From Methanothrix harundinacea (GTDB taxonomy: Archaea > Halobacteriota > Methanosarcinia > Methanotrichales > Methanotrichaceae): 64,000 nucleotides of DNA. Under the pieces are notes generated by a model. That model saw only the letters and a list, made by a program, of their open reading frames with translations, did not search any database and was not told the DNA's origin. Location: contig DAXT01000006.1 of the NCBI GenBank assembly GCA_002506535.1, positions 1 through 64,000 on the forward strand. Direction: 5' to 3'. Shown here one piece after another: positions 1 to 8,714 of this stretch; position 1 is the first letter of the stretch; each line of letters starts with the position of its first letter. The translations under genes were made by a program, and so were the position numbers.

Positions 1-139
1 AATAGTTAGGTTCATGACTATAATCCGGATACTGATAAGCATTTATGTCCAGGAATGACCTTTGCTAGCAGGGTGAATTGGGCTACAATACCGAAATATT
101 TTTAACTTATCAAATTCATAATCCTGAATAGGTGATGTG

Positions 140-478
140 ATGAGATTGAAAGCCATTTTATGCGCACTGATGCTGACAGCGATGTCGATGCCGGCTATAG
201 CGGATGATTTAATGGTCCCTATCTCATTGTCTGGGTTATCCAGTGATTCGGCAACGGGACAGGTGGTGTGGATGCCAGCTGGGCAGATGGTATCAGTATT
301 ACCGGTTCAAGCGGCATCAATGTACACAGTGCCATGGTCTGCATCGTCCCGCACCAAGGAACCGATACAACTGTCTGGATCTAGATTACACTTTGCCCCA
401 AAAGGATGGTATCCTCGGACGTCCTTTGGAAGTGGTGGTGGTGCAGGGATCAATGTTGACTGGATGCCTCATATATGA
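140..478 (+). CDS. Putative secreted protein; probably the first piece of a frameshifted gene
   Basis: The ATG at 140 follows an AGGTGA-like ribosome-binding site. The first 22 residues form a plausible signal peptide (basic MRLK, hydrophobic core, cleavage near AIA-DD). I do not recognise a family. The 112-aa frame ends at 478. Between about 265 and 384, and again from 475 to 640, the reading frame starting at 475 is the more protein-like one (ending TDTTVWI at a stop, then resuming MSTDVSNTW). The signal peptide therefore seems joined by frameshift to another frame. It could also be a genuine short secreted protein, because the frame itself is open. Confidence 0.45.
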   Translation: MRLKAILCALMLTAMSMPAIADDLMVPISLSGLSSDSATGQVVWMPAGQMVSVLPVQAASMYTVPWSASSRTKEPIQLSGSRLHFAPKGWYPRTSFGSGGGAGINVDWMPHI

Positions 479-640
479 GCACAGATGTTTCAAATACTTG
501 GATGCGGACGATGATCCAGTCGGTGCTATCATACCCCCAGGCAAGGGTCGGAGACCTAGGTAGGCAATCAGATGGGCTGATCCTCTGGGGGGTATCCTCC
601 TGGAAGCAATGGCCGTTCTGTGTGGCCCTCGTTTAGTTGA
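475..640 (+). pseudogene. Downstream remnant of the frameshifted secreted-protein gene
   Basis: The frame from 475 reads MSTDVSNTWMRTM and then a Gly/Ser/Trp-rich stretch including DLGRQSDGLILWG before a TAG near 638. It has the same phase as the coherent segment at 265-384 and differs from the signal-peptide ORF. Pieces of open frame continue to about 815. No complete gene can be drawn, so I read 140-815 as one decayed surface-protein gene. This rests on frame coherence only, not on a homology search. Confidence 0.35.
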
Positions 641-833
641 TAACTTCAATCCGTGAGGTATCCCCCTCTAAGGGACGGGCCTCGGCTATTCACGTATTCT
701 ATGTAATTTGCCGGTTTCCGAAAACACCCATCTCAATGGCGGCGGAGCACAAGTAACTTCTGAAAGAGATATGGAATTGTGTTACTGGCCCATCAGCTAC
801 GTAACAATAATGCCTTGATCTGCTCTTATGCCC

Positions 834-1070
834 TTACCCCTCCATCTCGGCGACGCCGTCCATCTCCACCAGGAACTCCTGCCGGGCGAGCCCAATGGCG
901 ATGGCGACGGTGATCGCCGGCGGGTTTGGCCTCTGGCCCCACGCCGTCATGAACGCCTCGCGGGCCGCCTGGAGGGGCTGGCCCTCGACCGCGTAGACGT
1001 TCCACTTGACGACGTCCGCAAGGTCCGAGCCGCAGGCTTCGAGCGCCGTCCGGGTCGAGACGAGAGACAA
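834..1070 (-). pseudogene. RidA (YjgF/UK114) family remnant, N-terminus missing
   Basis: The 78 codons read as the C-terminal half of a RidA-family protein: LEACGSDLADVVKWNVY, then a helix, RPNPPAITVAIA and a final FLVEMDGVAEME strand. Intact members are about 125-130 aa, so roughly 50 N-terminal residues are absent. An in-frame TGA lies directly upstream of the TTG at 1070, and the oppositely oriented FMN reductase starts 28 nt away. RidA proteins deaminate reactive enamine/imine intermediates. This copy lacks part of the trimer fold and is probably dead. Confidence 0.7.
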
Positions 1071-1098
1071 GCCTATTCATATCTTGACCAAGAAAAAG

Positions 1099-1650
1099 AT
1101 GGACATGTACATCCCCATCATCCTCGGGACCGCCCGGGTGGGGCGCGAGTCTGAGAAGGTCGCGAAGTTCATGCTGGCGAAGGCCGCCGAGTTCGGCCTC
1201 GAGAGCGAGGTCATCGACGTCCGCGACTACCGCCTCCCGGCGACGGACGATACCAAGACCTCCGAGGCGGCGGCCCGACTCAAAGAGAAGGTCCTCCGGG
1301 CCGACGGGATCGTCATCGTCTCCCCGGAGTACAACCACGGCTACCCCGGGGAGCTTAAGATGATGCTCGACCTCCTCTACGCAGAGTACTTCGGAAAGCC
1401 CGTCGGGATCTGCGGCGTCTCCTCCGGGGTCTTCGGCGGCGCCCGGATGATCGAGCACCTCGTCGCGACCTGCGTCCGGTTCCACATGCTACCGACGGGG
1501 GAGGTGCTGTACTTCCCCAAAGTCCAGGATCTCTTCGACGAATCCGGGGCGATCAAGAAGGAGGCTTATCACCGGAGGGCTGAGAAGTTCTACGCCGTCC
1601 TCGCCGAGTATGCCGAGCGGCTCGGGGAGGGCAGAGATGCACGATCCTGA
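1099..1650 (+). CDS. NADPH-dependent FMN reductase family protein
   Basis: The product of about 183 aa is a flavodoxin-fold FMN reductase (SsuE/ArsH-like, PF03358). It opens with the strand IPIILGTARVGRESE, the usual phosphate-binding loop GT-x-R. It carries IVIVSPEYNHGYPGELKMM, the family's SPEYN motif that contacts the isoalloxazine ring. Such enzymes reduce flavins or quinones with NAD(P)H in the cytoplasm. The open frame extends back to 1006, but homology starts at MDMYIPII, so ATG 1099 (or 1105) is the likely start. The RidA remnant lies divergently upstream. The physiological substrate cannot be told from sequence. Confidence 0.85.
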   Translation: MDMYIPIILGTARVGRESEKVAKFMLAKAAEFGLESEVIDVRDYRLPATDDTKTSEAAARLKEKVLRADGIVIVSPEYNHGYPGELKMMLDLLYAEYFGKPVGICGVSSGVFGGARMIEHLVATCVRFHMLPTGEVLYFPKVQDLFDESGAIKKEAYHRRAEKFYAVLAEYAERLGEGRDARS

Positions 1651-1827
1651 TCTTTCCTGCCTCATCTCAATCAAAAATAGCGGAAGATATCCAGTCCGTG
1701 ATTCGCGATCGATCTAGAGGCGGTCTATCTCCAAACGACCCGCCGATACAACTTCGCGGTGGGTTATCAGACCGGAATATCAGGTTTTTATCGACCAAAA
1801 CCCCGCATATAACTCCATTTTCCACAC

Positions 1828-1838
1828 CTTTAAATATC
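1828..1838 (+). promoter_or_regulatory. TATA-like box, candidate nrdD promoter
   Basis: CTTTAAATATC matches an archaeal TATA element in an otherwise G+C-rich setting. It would start transcription near 1860 and leave a leader of about 150-250 nt before nrdD, depending on the start codon used. The gap 1651-2013 holds no convincing gene. Confidence 0.4.
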
Positions 1839-2013
1839 GATGAAGAGCTGCGAGAGCCGCAACGCCATGGGCTCGAATTTCAGGCGGACTTGAATTATAA
1901 TTTTAGGCCATATCGGCCGAAGGGGTTATAACTTTCGGGCTCTTACCATTGAAGTGAAGATCGGAGGATGAGGGGGTCTCACGTTCATAGCCACCTCTTC
2001 TTAATCGGCCTTC

Positions 2014-4326
2014 TTGCGCATCTCATCGGGGGTTTCATCTTTGAGTCGGAAGGTTAACGGACATAAAACGCAGCAGATAACGCTGGAGGGCGTCTCCCTA
2101 TCGGAGATGCCGATGGTCAGGACCACCGACGGCCACCTGATGAGGTGGAACAAGGATGCGGTGGTGAAGCAGCTCCTCCGGGAGACGAAGCTATCTATGC
2201 AGTTCTATCGGATCCCGGGCATCTGCGAGGAGGAGGCGGGAGAGATCGCCCGGGAGGTGGAGCGGCGGATCCGGTGGATGGACGTCAAGTTCCTCTCCGG
2301 CCCCCTGGTGAGGGAGATCGTCAACGTCATCCTCATCGAGCGCCACCACCTGGAGTGGAGGAACATCTGCACCAGGGTGGGAACCCCCGTCTACGACGCC
2401 CACCTCATCGACGTCGGCTCCGGCTTTGAGGCCCACGAGAACGCCAACCTCCAGGAGAACGCCGAGACGAGCCACAAGAAGAAGGCAGACAAGATCTCAA
2501 AGGAGCAGTACCTCCTCTTAATCCCTCCCTACCTCTCGGACCACCACCTCGCAGGGGACCTCCACATCCACGACCTGGAGTACTTCGGAACCCGCCCCTT
2601 CTGCCAGGACTGGGACCTGCGCTACTTCTTCTACTACGGCCTCATGCCCGACGGCTCGGGGACGAAGGCCTCCGTCGCTGGCCCCGCAAAGAAGCCGGAG
2701 GTGGCGATGCTCCACGCCGTCAAGGCCCTCGCCTCCGCCCAGACGAACTTCGCCGGAGGGCAGGGTTTCTACAACTTCTTAACCTTCCTCGCCCCCTATC
2801 TGGAGGGGCTCGACTACTCGGAGATCTGCCAGCTGATGCAGATGTTCGTCTACGAGATGACCCAGATGATGGTCGCCCGGGGCGGCCAGGTCGTCTTCTC
2901 CTCCGTCCAGCTCAGCCCCGGGGTCCCCAAGCTCTGGCGGGATAAGCCCGTCGTCTACAAGGGGAAGGTCTGGGACGGCGGCTCCGCCCCCCTCAAGACC
3001 TACGGCGAGTTCGAGAAGGAGGTCCGCCTCGGCTTCAAGGCGTTGATTGAGGTGATGCTGGAGGGGGACTACTGGGGCAAGCCCTTCAACTTCCCCAAGC
3101 CCGAGATCTCCATCGAGCCGGACTTCATGGCCGAGGATGACGAGTTCAACGCCGCCCATCCGGAGCTCCCGATGTACCGGGACCTCTACCTCCTCACCTT
3201 CCAGCTCGCCTCCAAGTTCGGGACCCCCTACTACGACAACCAGCTTCCTGCCTACCGGGGCGCCGGTAAGGGGATCAGCTGCTACCAGTGCTGCGCCTAC
3301 CAGTTCGCCGCCACCTTCGAGAGCGACGCAGACTTCGACGAGAAGCTCCGCTTCGGGGGCGGCAAGCACTTCTCCATGGGCTCCTGGCAGGTCGTCTCCC
3401 TCAACTGCCCCCGGGCCGCCTACCTCGCCCGGGGCGACGACGACCTCCTCTTCGAGTACCTCCGGGGGCTGATGGACACCGCCGTCGATATCTTCAAGGT
3501 GAAGCGGGAGTGGATGAACCAGGTGATAAGCAACCGGAGGATGCCCTTCGCCACCCAGAGGCCGAAGGACCCCAATACGGGCAAGAAGGGGACGGTGGCC
3601 GTCGACCTGGAGGGGCTCGTCTACACCATCGGGGTCGTCGGCGTCAACGAGATGGTCCAGTTCCATACCGGATCCCAGATGCACCAGTCAAAGGAGGCAT
3701 GGAAGCTGGCGGTGAGGGCTATGACGGAGATGGAGATCTACGCCAAGGATCTATCCCGCCGTCACGGCATGACCATCGCCCTGGCCAGGACCCCGGCGGA
3801 GACGGTCGTCCAGAGGTTCGCGGTATCCGACCTCCTCTCTGAGGAGTTCCGGGACTGCGCCAAGAGGGTGGTCAAAGGCGATCTCGAGACGGCCATGAAG
3901 AGGATCCAGACGACCCGGGACCTCCCCGTCTACTACACCAACGGGACCCACGTCCCCCCATCCCTGGACGTATCGATCTACGAGAGGGCGAAGCTGGAAC
4001 ACGTATTCTTCCCGATCGTCGACGGCGGAAACATTTTCCACATCTTTCTCGGAGAATCTTCACCCGACCCCGAGGGTCTTATGGACTTCGCCATGAACCT
4101 CGCGAGAACCACCCAGATCGGCTACTTCGCCTTCACCAGGGACATGACCGTCTGCCTCAGCTGCTTCTGCGTCTCTCCCGGCCTCAAAGAGGAGTGCCCG
4201 CGGTGCGGTTCTGATAACCTTGAGCATCTATCCCGGGTCACCGGCTACCTCCAGTCGGTGAGCGGATGGAACGAGGCGAAGAAGCAGGAGCTTAAGGACA
4301 GGAACAGGTACTCGGACCTCGGCTGA
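2014..4326 (+). CDS. nrdD: Anaerobic ribonucleoside-triphosphate reductase (class III)
   Basis: This 770-aa protein is the glycyl-radical enzyme that reduces ribonucleoside triphosphates to dNTPs without oxygen. An N-terminal ATP-cone (about residues 34-130, starting VRTTDGHLMRWNKD) supplies allosteric control. Active-site cysteines lie in CYQCCAY (about 423-427) and LNCPRAAYLA (about 463). The C-terminal zinc site is C714-x2-C717 and C728-x2-C731, followed by the radical glycine G744 in SRVTGYLQ. Radical formation needs an activase (NrdG), and none is adjacent. The start is uncertain: TTG 2014, TTG 2041 (a GGGGG lies 9 nt upstream) and ATG 2107/2113 are all possible, since homology begins near residue 34. 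Confidence 0.95.
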   Translation: MRISSGVSSLSRKVNGHKTQQITLEGVSLSEMPMVRTTDGHLMRWNKDAVVKQLLRETKLSMQFYRIPGICEEEAGEIAREVERRIRWMDVKFLSGPLVREIVNVILIERHHLEWRNICTRVGTPVYDAHLIDVGSGFEAHENANLQENAETSHKKKADKISKEQYLLLIPPYLSDHHLAGDLHIHDLEYFGTRPFCQDWDLRYFFYYGLMPDGSGTKASVAGPAKKPEVAMLHAVKALASAQTNFAGGQGFYNFLTFLAPYLEGLDYSEICQLMQMFVYEMTQMMVARGGQVVFSSVQLSPGVPKLWRDKPVVYKGKVWDGGSAPLKTYGEFEKEVRLGFKALIEVMLEGDYWGKPFNFPKPEISIEPDFMAEDDEFNAAHPELPMYRDLYLLTFQLASKFGTPYYDNQLPAYRGAGKGISCYQCCAYQFAATFESDADFDEKLRFGGGKHFSMGSWQVVSLNCPRAAYLARGDDDLLFEYLRGLMDTAVDIFKVKREWMNQVISNRRMPFATQRPKDPNTGKKGTVAVDLEGLVYTIGVVGVNEMVQFHTGSQMHQSKEAWKLAVRAMTEMEIYAKDLSRRHGMTIALARTPAETVVQRFAVSDLLSEEFRDCAKRVVKGDLETAMKRIQTTRDLPVYYTNGTHVPPSLDVSIYERAKLEHVFFPIVDGGNIFHIFLGESSPDPEGLMDFAMNLARTTQIGYFAFTRDMTVCLSCFCVSPGLKEECPRCGSDNLEHLSRVTGYLQSVSGWNEAKKQELKDRNRYSDLG

Positions 4327-4409
4327 CCCCCTCTCCTGGGATCAAGCCCTCCTCTCCCCTACCGGAGAGGAGGTCATCAAGACCTCTATTCAAGAGGCGA
4401 AGAACGAAA

Positions 4410-4419
4410 GTTATATATC
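4410..4419 (+). promoter_or_regulatory. TATA box of the ferredoxin gene
   Basis: AAAGTTATATATCG has a strong TATA core at 4411-4418. Transcription would begin about 25 nt downstream, near 4438-4443, inside the inverted repeat annotated next. Confidence 0.6.
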
Positions 4420-4435
4420 GTATATCCCGGACTTT

Positions 4436-4459
4436 AAATTTGCCAAGACTGGCAAATTT
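4436..4459 (+). promoter_or_regulatory. Perfect 10-bp inverted repeat at the ferredoxin transcription start
   Basis: AAATTTGCCA (4436-4445) and TGGCAAATTT (4450-4459) are exact reverse complements separated by AGAC. The repeat sits between the TATA box and the GGAGG ribosome-binding site (4460-4464). It could be an operator for a dimeric repressor covering the start site. If transcribed from its 5' edge, it could instead be a leader hairpin adjoining the ribosome-binding site. Confidence 0.6.
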
Positions 4460-4472
4460 GGAGGAATTTGTA

Positions 4473-4649
4473 ATGCCGGCAGTAATCAACAGAGATGAGT
4501 GTGTAAGTTGCGGCACCTGTGTCGAGGAGTGTCCGGAAGAGGCGATCACCATGGACGAAGAAGAAATAGCCGTGGTGAACGTCGACAAATGCACCGATTG
4601 CGGCACCTGCGTCGAGGCCTGCCCCTCCGAGGCGATCACCGTCGAGTGA
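4473..4649 (+). CDS. 2[4Fe-4S] ferredoxin
   Basis: The 58-aa cytoplasmic electron carrier has two clusters of the form C-x2-C-x2-C-x3-C-P: CVSCGTCVEECP and CTDCGTCVEACP. The halves are clearly an internal duplication (each ends EEAIT/SEAIT), as in clostridial-type ferredoxins. ATG 4473 is preceded by GGAGG at 6-8 nt spacing, and translation of the upstream frame would run through the inverted repeat, which supports this start. It is followed by a T-rich terminator and appears monocistronic with its own promoter. In methanogens such ferredoxins shuttle electrons between CODH/acetyl-CoA synthase, hydrogenases or other oxidoreductases. The partner is not evident here. Confidence 0.93.
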   Translation: MPAVINRDECVSCGTCVEECPEEAITMDEEEIAVVNVDKCTDCGTCVEACPSEAITVE

Positions 4650-4658
4650 AGACATCTC

Positions 4659-4674
4659 CTTTTAAATTTTTATT
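4659..4674 (+). terminator. T-rich terminator after ferredoxin
   Basis: CTTTTAAATTTTTATT begins 10 nt after the ferredoxin stop codon. Oligo-T tracts without a strong hairpin are typical archaeal terminators. Confidence 0.5.
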
Positions 4675-5039
4675 CAAATCGCGCTGTACATCCTCTCATA
4701 GCCCTGCGGCCATCCAGACCCCTCCGCCGTCGGGGCATATTCGCTTTCTCCTGCCGATCCCTCTGCGATCTTGCCCGTCGATCAGATCGACGAAACCTAT
4801 TTATCCGGGCCTGCCCGTCTTTTAATATGACGATTCCGGCAGCTTCAGAGGAGCCTTCTATGGCGGGGTTGGCGCGGAAAGATTGTGGCGGCTTACGCCC
4901 ATCCTTCGACGGGCCGACCGCCAGAGGCGAGGGCGAGATCGCAGCTGGTGATAGAGAGGAACGCGGAAGATGGATCTCGGCTCCGACCTCCTGGGCGACG
5001 AGCATGCGGAACGATCGTCTGTAATTTTCGGGGTGTTTT
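4675..5039. other. Intergenic region, no convincing gene
   Basis: A 65-codon frame at 4827-5024 shows no family resemblance and no good ribosome-binding site. A TATA-like CTTTTAATATG near 4819-4829 could serve that frame or the UPF0182 gene downstream. Confidence 0.4.
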
Positions 5040-7673
5040 ATGAAGTTCGAACGCGGGGTCTTCCTGGCCCTGATATTTCTTCTGGTCTTTTCAGGTCAGA
5101 TCGCTCATATCCTGACGGAATGGCGGTGGTTTGCGACCCTGGACTACTCCAGCGTCTACTGGACTATGATCACGGCTAAGATCGCCATCTTCCTCCTCTC
5201 GGCCATCGCCTTCGGGGCGGTGAGCCTCGCCAACCTGAGGCTGATCGGCAACAGGCCGAAGTACCTGTCTTGGATCGTGGTATTGATATCAATATTCTTC
5301 GGCATCACCGCCCAGTTTGGATGGGAGCGGGTGCTGCTGGCCCTGAACGCCCAGACTTTCGGGGTTACCGACCCCATCTTCGGCAACGACGTCGGGTTTT
5401 ACGTCTTCACCCTCCCCCTCCTCTGGTCCCTATGGTATGCGATCTTCGGCGCGGTTCTGATCAACCTGGCCATAACCGCCGGGACATACATATTCCTCCA
5501 CGCCGACCGGCTGATCCTGGGGCCTGAGGCGAGGGACTATTCCCAGATCGCAAAGTCGATCCCGCAGAGGGCCCTCGCCCACATGACGGCCCTCCTGGGG
5601 GTTCTCGCCCTGTTGTTCTCCGCCAGGTACCTTCTGGACCGGTACGAGCTCCTCTTCTCCGGGGGAGGTGTCGTCTACGGCGCAGGTTACGCCGACGTTT
5701 ACGCGCGGCTACCTTTCCTGTATGTCTTCGCCGCCGTAGCCCTGATCGCGGCCCTCCTCCTCTTCGCCTTTGCCGCCGGGAAGAGGTCAAAGAAGATCCC
5801 CCTGGCGATAGCGGTTCTGGTGGTGGGAGCCGGCGCCGCCGGAACGATATATCCCGTGGTGATGCAGCAGTACAGCGTATCTCCCAACGAGCTCACCATG
5901 GAGAGGCCGTTCATAGCCCACAACATCAACTACACCCTCCTCGCCTACGGCCTCGACGACGTCGAGGTGAGGGACTTTCCCGTCGACTACAACCTCACCG
6001 GCGCTGATATCAGGAGAAACGCCGAGACGGTGGATAACATAAGGATCTGGGACTGGAGGCCGCTGCTCACCACCTACAAGCAGCTCCAGGAGATACGGCT
6101 GTATTACGAGTTTCTGGACGTCGACGTCGACAGGTACGAGATCGACGGAAAGAATAGGCAGGTGATGCTATCGGCGAGGGAGATCTCCACCGACCGGCTT
6201 CCCGAGCAGGCGAAGACCTGGCAGAACCTCCACCTATTCTACACCCACGGCTATGGGATCGCCATGAGCCCCGTAAATACGGCGACGGCCGAAGGGCTTC
6301 CCGAGTTCTTCATCAAGAACCTGCCGCCGGAGTCGCAGGTCGGCGATATAATAAGGCCCGAGATCTACTACGGTGAGGGGAGGATGGATTACGTCATCGT
6401 CAACACCAACGTCCTGGAGTTCGACTATCCCATGGGGGACCAGAACGTCTACACCACCTACGCCGGGACCGGCGGCGTCCTCCTCGATCCGACGATGAAG
6501 CTCCTCATGGCCTACAGGTTAGCGAGCCCCAAGATCCTCCTCAGCAACGAGCTGACCCGTGAGAGCAGGATCATGATCCACAGGAACATTATGGAGAGGG
6601 CGAGGACCGTCGCCCCCTTCCTCGCCTACGACAGGGACCCTTACATCGTCCTGGAGGGCGGTCGGCTCTTCTGGATCATCGACGCCTACACCATATCCGA
6701 CCGCTACCCGTACTCGGAGCCGACGGGGCGGTTCAACTATATCAGAAACTCGGTGAAGGTCGCCGTCGACGCCTACAACGGGACGGTCCATTATTACGTC
6801 GTCGAGGACGATCCCATCGTAAGAGCCTACGAGGCGATATTCCCCGACCTCTTCCAGCCTATCGGCTCGATGCCGGAGGGGCTTATGGTCCATATGAGGT
6901 ATCCCGTCGACCTGTTCTCCGTCCAGGCCGGGATCTACCAGAACTACCACATGACCGACCCCCAGATATTCTACAACAAAGAGGACGCCTGGGAGACGCC
7001 GATGGAGATATACCAGGGCGGGCGGCAGCCGGTTGAGCCCTACTACGTCATCATGAAGATCCCCGAGAGCGAGTTCGGCGAAGAGTTCATGCTGATCCAG
7101 CCCTTCACCCCGAGGTCGAGGAACAACATGATCGCCTGGATGTCTGCAAAGTGCGACCAGCCGAACTACGGCGAGATCCTAGTCTATCGGTTCCCGAAGG
7201 ACCAGCTCGTCTTCGGGCCGATGCAGATCGAGGCGAGGATCGACCAGTCCACCGAGATCTCCGAGCAGCTGACCCTCTGGGACCAGATGGGAAGCACCGT
7301 CATCAGGGGCAACCTCCTGGTGATACCGATAGATAACAGCCTCCTCTACGTCGAGCCGCTCTACCTGCGGGCGGATATCGGGGAGCTTCCGGAGCTGCGG
7401 AGGGTCATAGTATCCTACGGCAACAGGCTGGTGATGGAGGAGACGCTGGAGGTGGCCCTCGGAAAGATCTTCGACCTCGCTATCGAGGTCCCGAGGACGG
7501 CAGAGGATATCGATAGGGACGCCCTCACCGCCGAGGAGCTGATCGAAAGGGCGGGATCTCACTATCGGGCGGCGCAGGAGGAGCTTCGGGCAGGCAACTG
7601 GGCCGGGTACGGCGAGGAGATAGAACGGCTCGGCGAGGTGATCCTGGCCCTGGAGGGGAGGTCTAGAGGCTGA
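5040..7673 (+). CDS. UPF0182 family large membrane protein
   Basis: The 877-aa protein matches the UPF0182/COG1615 layout. About seven transmembrane segments fill the first 270 residues (starting FLALIFLLVFSGQIAHIL). A long extracytoplasmic region follows, with family features such as NINYTLLAYGLDDVEVRDF, YGEGRMDYVIVNT and TYAGTGGVLLDP. A short helical tail rich in Glu (about 830-877) ends it. Length is typical for the family (about 900 aa). The biochemical role is unknown. The ATG at 5040 directly precedes the first membrane helix. It appears to stand alone, facing DUF116 convergently across a 70-nt gap. Confidence 0.9.
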   Translation: MKFERGVFLALIFLLVFSGQIAHILTEWRWFATLDYSSVYWTMITAKIAIFLLSAIAFGAVSLANLRLIGNRPKYLSWIVVLISIFFGITAQFGWERVLLALNAQTFGVTDPIFGNDVGFYVFTLPLLWSLWYAIFGAVLINLAITAGTYIFLHADRLILGPEARDYSQIAKSIPQRALAHMTALLGVLALLFSARYLLDRYELLFSGGGVVYGAGYADVYARLPFLYVFAAVALIAALLLFAFAAGKRSKKIPLAIAVLVVGAGAAGTIYPVVMQQYSVSPNELTMERPFIAHNINYTLLAYGLDDVEVRDFPVDYNLTGADIRRNAETVDNIRIWDWRPLLTTYKQLQEIRLYYEFLDVDVDRYEIDGKNRQVMLSAREISTDRLPEQAKTWQNLHLFYTHGYGIAMSPVNTATAEGLPEFFIKNLPPESQVGDIIRPEIYYGEGRMDYVIVNTNVLEFDYPMGDQNVYTTYAGTGGVLLDPTMKLLMAYRLASPKILLSNELTRESRIMIHRNIMERARTVAPFLAYDRDPYIVLEGGRLFWIIDAYTISDRYPYSEPTGRFNYIRNSVKVAVDAYNGTVHYYVVEDDPIVRAYEAIFPDLFQPIGSMPEGLMVHMRYPVDLFSVQAGIYQNYHMTDPQIFYNKEDAWETPMEIYQGGRQPVEPYYVIMKIPESEFGEEFMLIQPFTPRSRNNMIAWMSAKCDQPNYGEILVYRFPKDQLVFGPMQIEARIDQSTEISEQLTLWDQMGSTVIRGNLLVIPIDNSLLYVEPLYLRADIGELPELRRVIVSYGNRLVMEETLEVALGKIFDLAIEVPRTAEDIDRDALTAEELIERAGSHYRAAQEELRAGNWAGYGEEIERLGEVILALEGRSRG

Positions 7674-7745
7674 ATTGAGGTTGGAGAGGGGGGGTGAGGG
7701 CGTCAGGGCGTCAAAGACGCCCATCCCCCCGGCTCCGCGGAGGCC

Positions 7746-8477
7746 TCAGGTCTTGCCGTCGGATACCTCGACCATCTCTCCTGCACCGTCATCGTTGGAA
7801 TAGGTATCGTTGGAAGGAGTGGACGACTTCCCATCGGATATCGTCTCGTAGAACCGTTCCCATTCGAGCTCCGTCGATATGCAGCCGGAGGTGAGGAGAG
7901 GGACCCCGATGGCGGGTATATCGTACCTGTGGCAGAGGTCGACTCCCTCTTTGATCTCCATGATGCAGCCGACGCCGACGATCGCCCCGGGCCTGTACTT
8001 CTTTATCATCCTCTTTATCACCCCGGAGCCCGGAGCGACGAAGAACCTGTATCCGAGCCCTTCGGCGTAGGCTTTGGCGGTGCCTATGGAGCACCTGCCG
8101 CAGTTGACGCAACGCAGACCCTCGGGGGTCAGCTTTGCAGGACAGTCGATGGACCGGAGGCACTGGGGCATGAAGACCGCCCTCTCGTCCTTCGGGACCT
8201 TGCGAAACTTCTCCTGGTTGATGTAGTTACGGAGCCTCACCCCCACCTCGTCGACGATGGCGTCGTCGGCTCCGAAGGTCCTGAAGATCGCCTTTATCAG
8301 GCTCTCCAGGAGGGAGACGAAGGTGAGCATGATCCGCGCCATGAAGAAGTGGCCTGTCTTGAAGGAGTAGGCGATGAGGGCTGCGCCTACTATGGCGGCA
8401 GCCAGGACCGCCAGAGCGACGACGAAGACCGCCTTTCCCAGGAGGTAGAAGAAGGGGTCCATGAACGGGGGGAGCAT
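7746..8477 (-). CDS. DUF116 family protein with cysteine cluster
   Basis: The 243-aa protein has two N-terminal membrane segments (about residues 8-60). The DUF116 domain follows: CLRSIDCPAKLTPEGL and CVNCGRCSIG supply four or five cysteines likely to bind a metal or Fe-S centre. It continues with FFVAPGSGVIKRMI, VGVGCIMEIKEG and IPLLTSGCISTELEW-like segments containing further cysteines. DUF116 proteins are common in methanogens and anaerobic bacteria and have no settled function. A TATA-like element at 8497-8510 lies about 22 nt upstream of ATG 8477, suggesting a leaderless message. Divergent from rps15. Confidence 0.85.
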   Translation of the reverse strand: MLPPFMDPFFYLLGKAVFVVALAVLAAAIVGAALIAYSFKTGHFFMARIMLTFVSLLESLIKAIFRTFGADDAIVDEVGVRLRNYINQEKFRKVPKDERAVFMPQCLRSIDCPAKLTPEGLRCVNCGRCSIGTAKAYAEGLGYRFFVAPGSGVIKRMIKKYRPGAIVGVGCIMEIKEGVDLCHRYDIPAIGVPLLTSGCISTELEWERFYETISDGKSSTPSNDTYSNDDGAGEMVEVSDGKT

Positions 8478-8496
8478 GACCGGATATGGTTGCGAA

Positions 8497-8510
8497 GCAT
8501 ATATAAATGC
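8497..8510 (-). promoter_or_regulatory. TATA box of the DUF116 gene
   Basis: On the minus strand the sequence is GCATTTATATATGC, ending about 20 nt before the DUF116 ATG, which is consistent with leaderless transcription. Confidence 0.5.
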
Positions 8511-8640
8511 AGTCCGCCCTCTTCACCGGAGGCGACGCCGCTTTGGAATCGGAGCTGATATAGGCGTCTACCGACGATATGCGGCCCCCAAAAGTATCTA
8601 TAGAGCGGGGGGTCCGGGGGACCGGTCTTGAAGGCCGCAA

Positions 8641-8651
8641 CCTTTTTATCG
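8641..8651 (+). promoter_or_regulatory. TATA-like box of the rps15-recJ-pcc1-serS operon
   Basis: CCTTTTTATCG lies about 65 nt upstream of the rps15 ATG, allowing a leader of about 40 nt that contains the GAGG ribosome-binding site at 8702-8705. Confidence 0.4.
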
Positions 8652-8714
8652 CTTGGTACGATGGGATGCTTACCTTCGCCTTTATCTGACTTGAGATTAT
8701 AATGAGGATTTGAT

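Noticed and set aside
1698..1931. Open frame of 77 codons before nrdD
   Set aside because: No ribosome-binding site, no family resemblance, and it contains the TATA-like element likely used by nrdD.
4827..5024. 65-codon frame upstream of the UPF0182 gene
   Set aside because: Low-complexity composition and no recognisable motif; it probably arises by chance in G+C-rich DNA.
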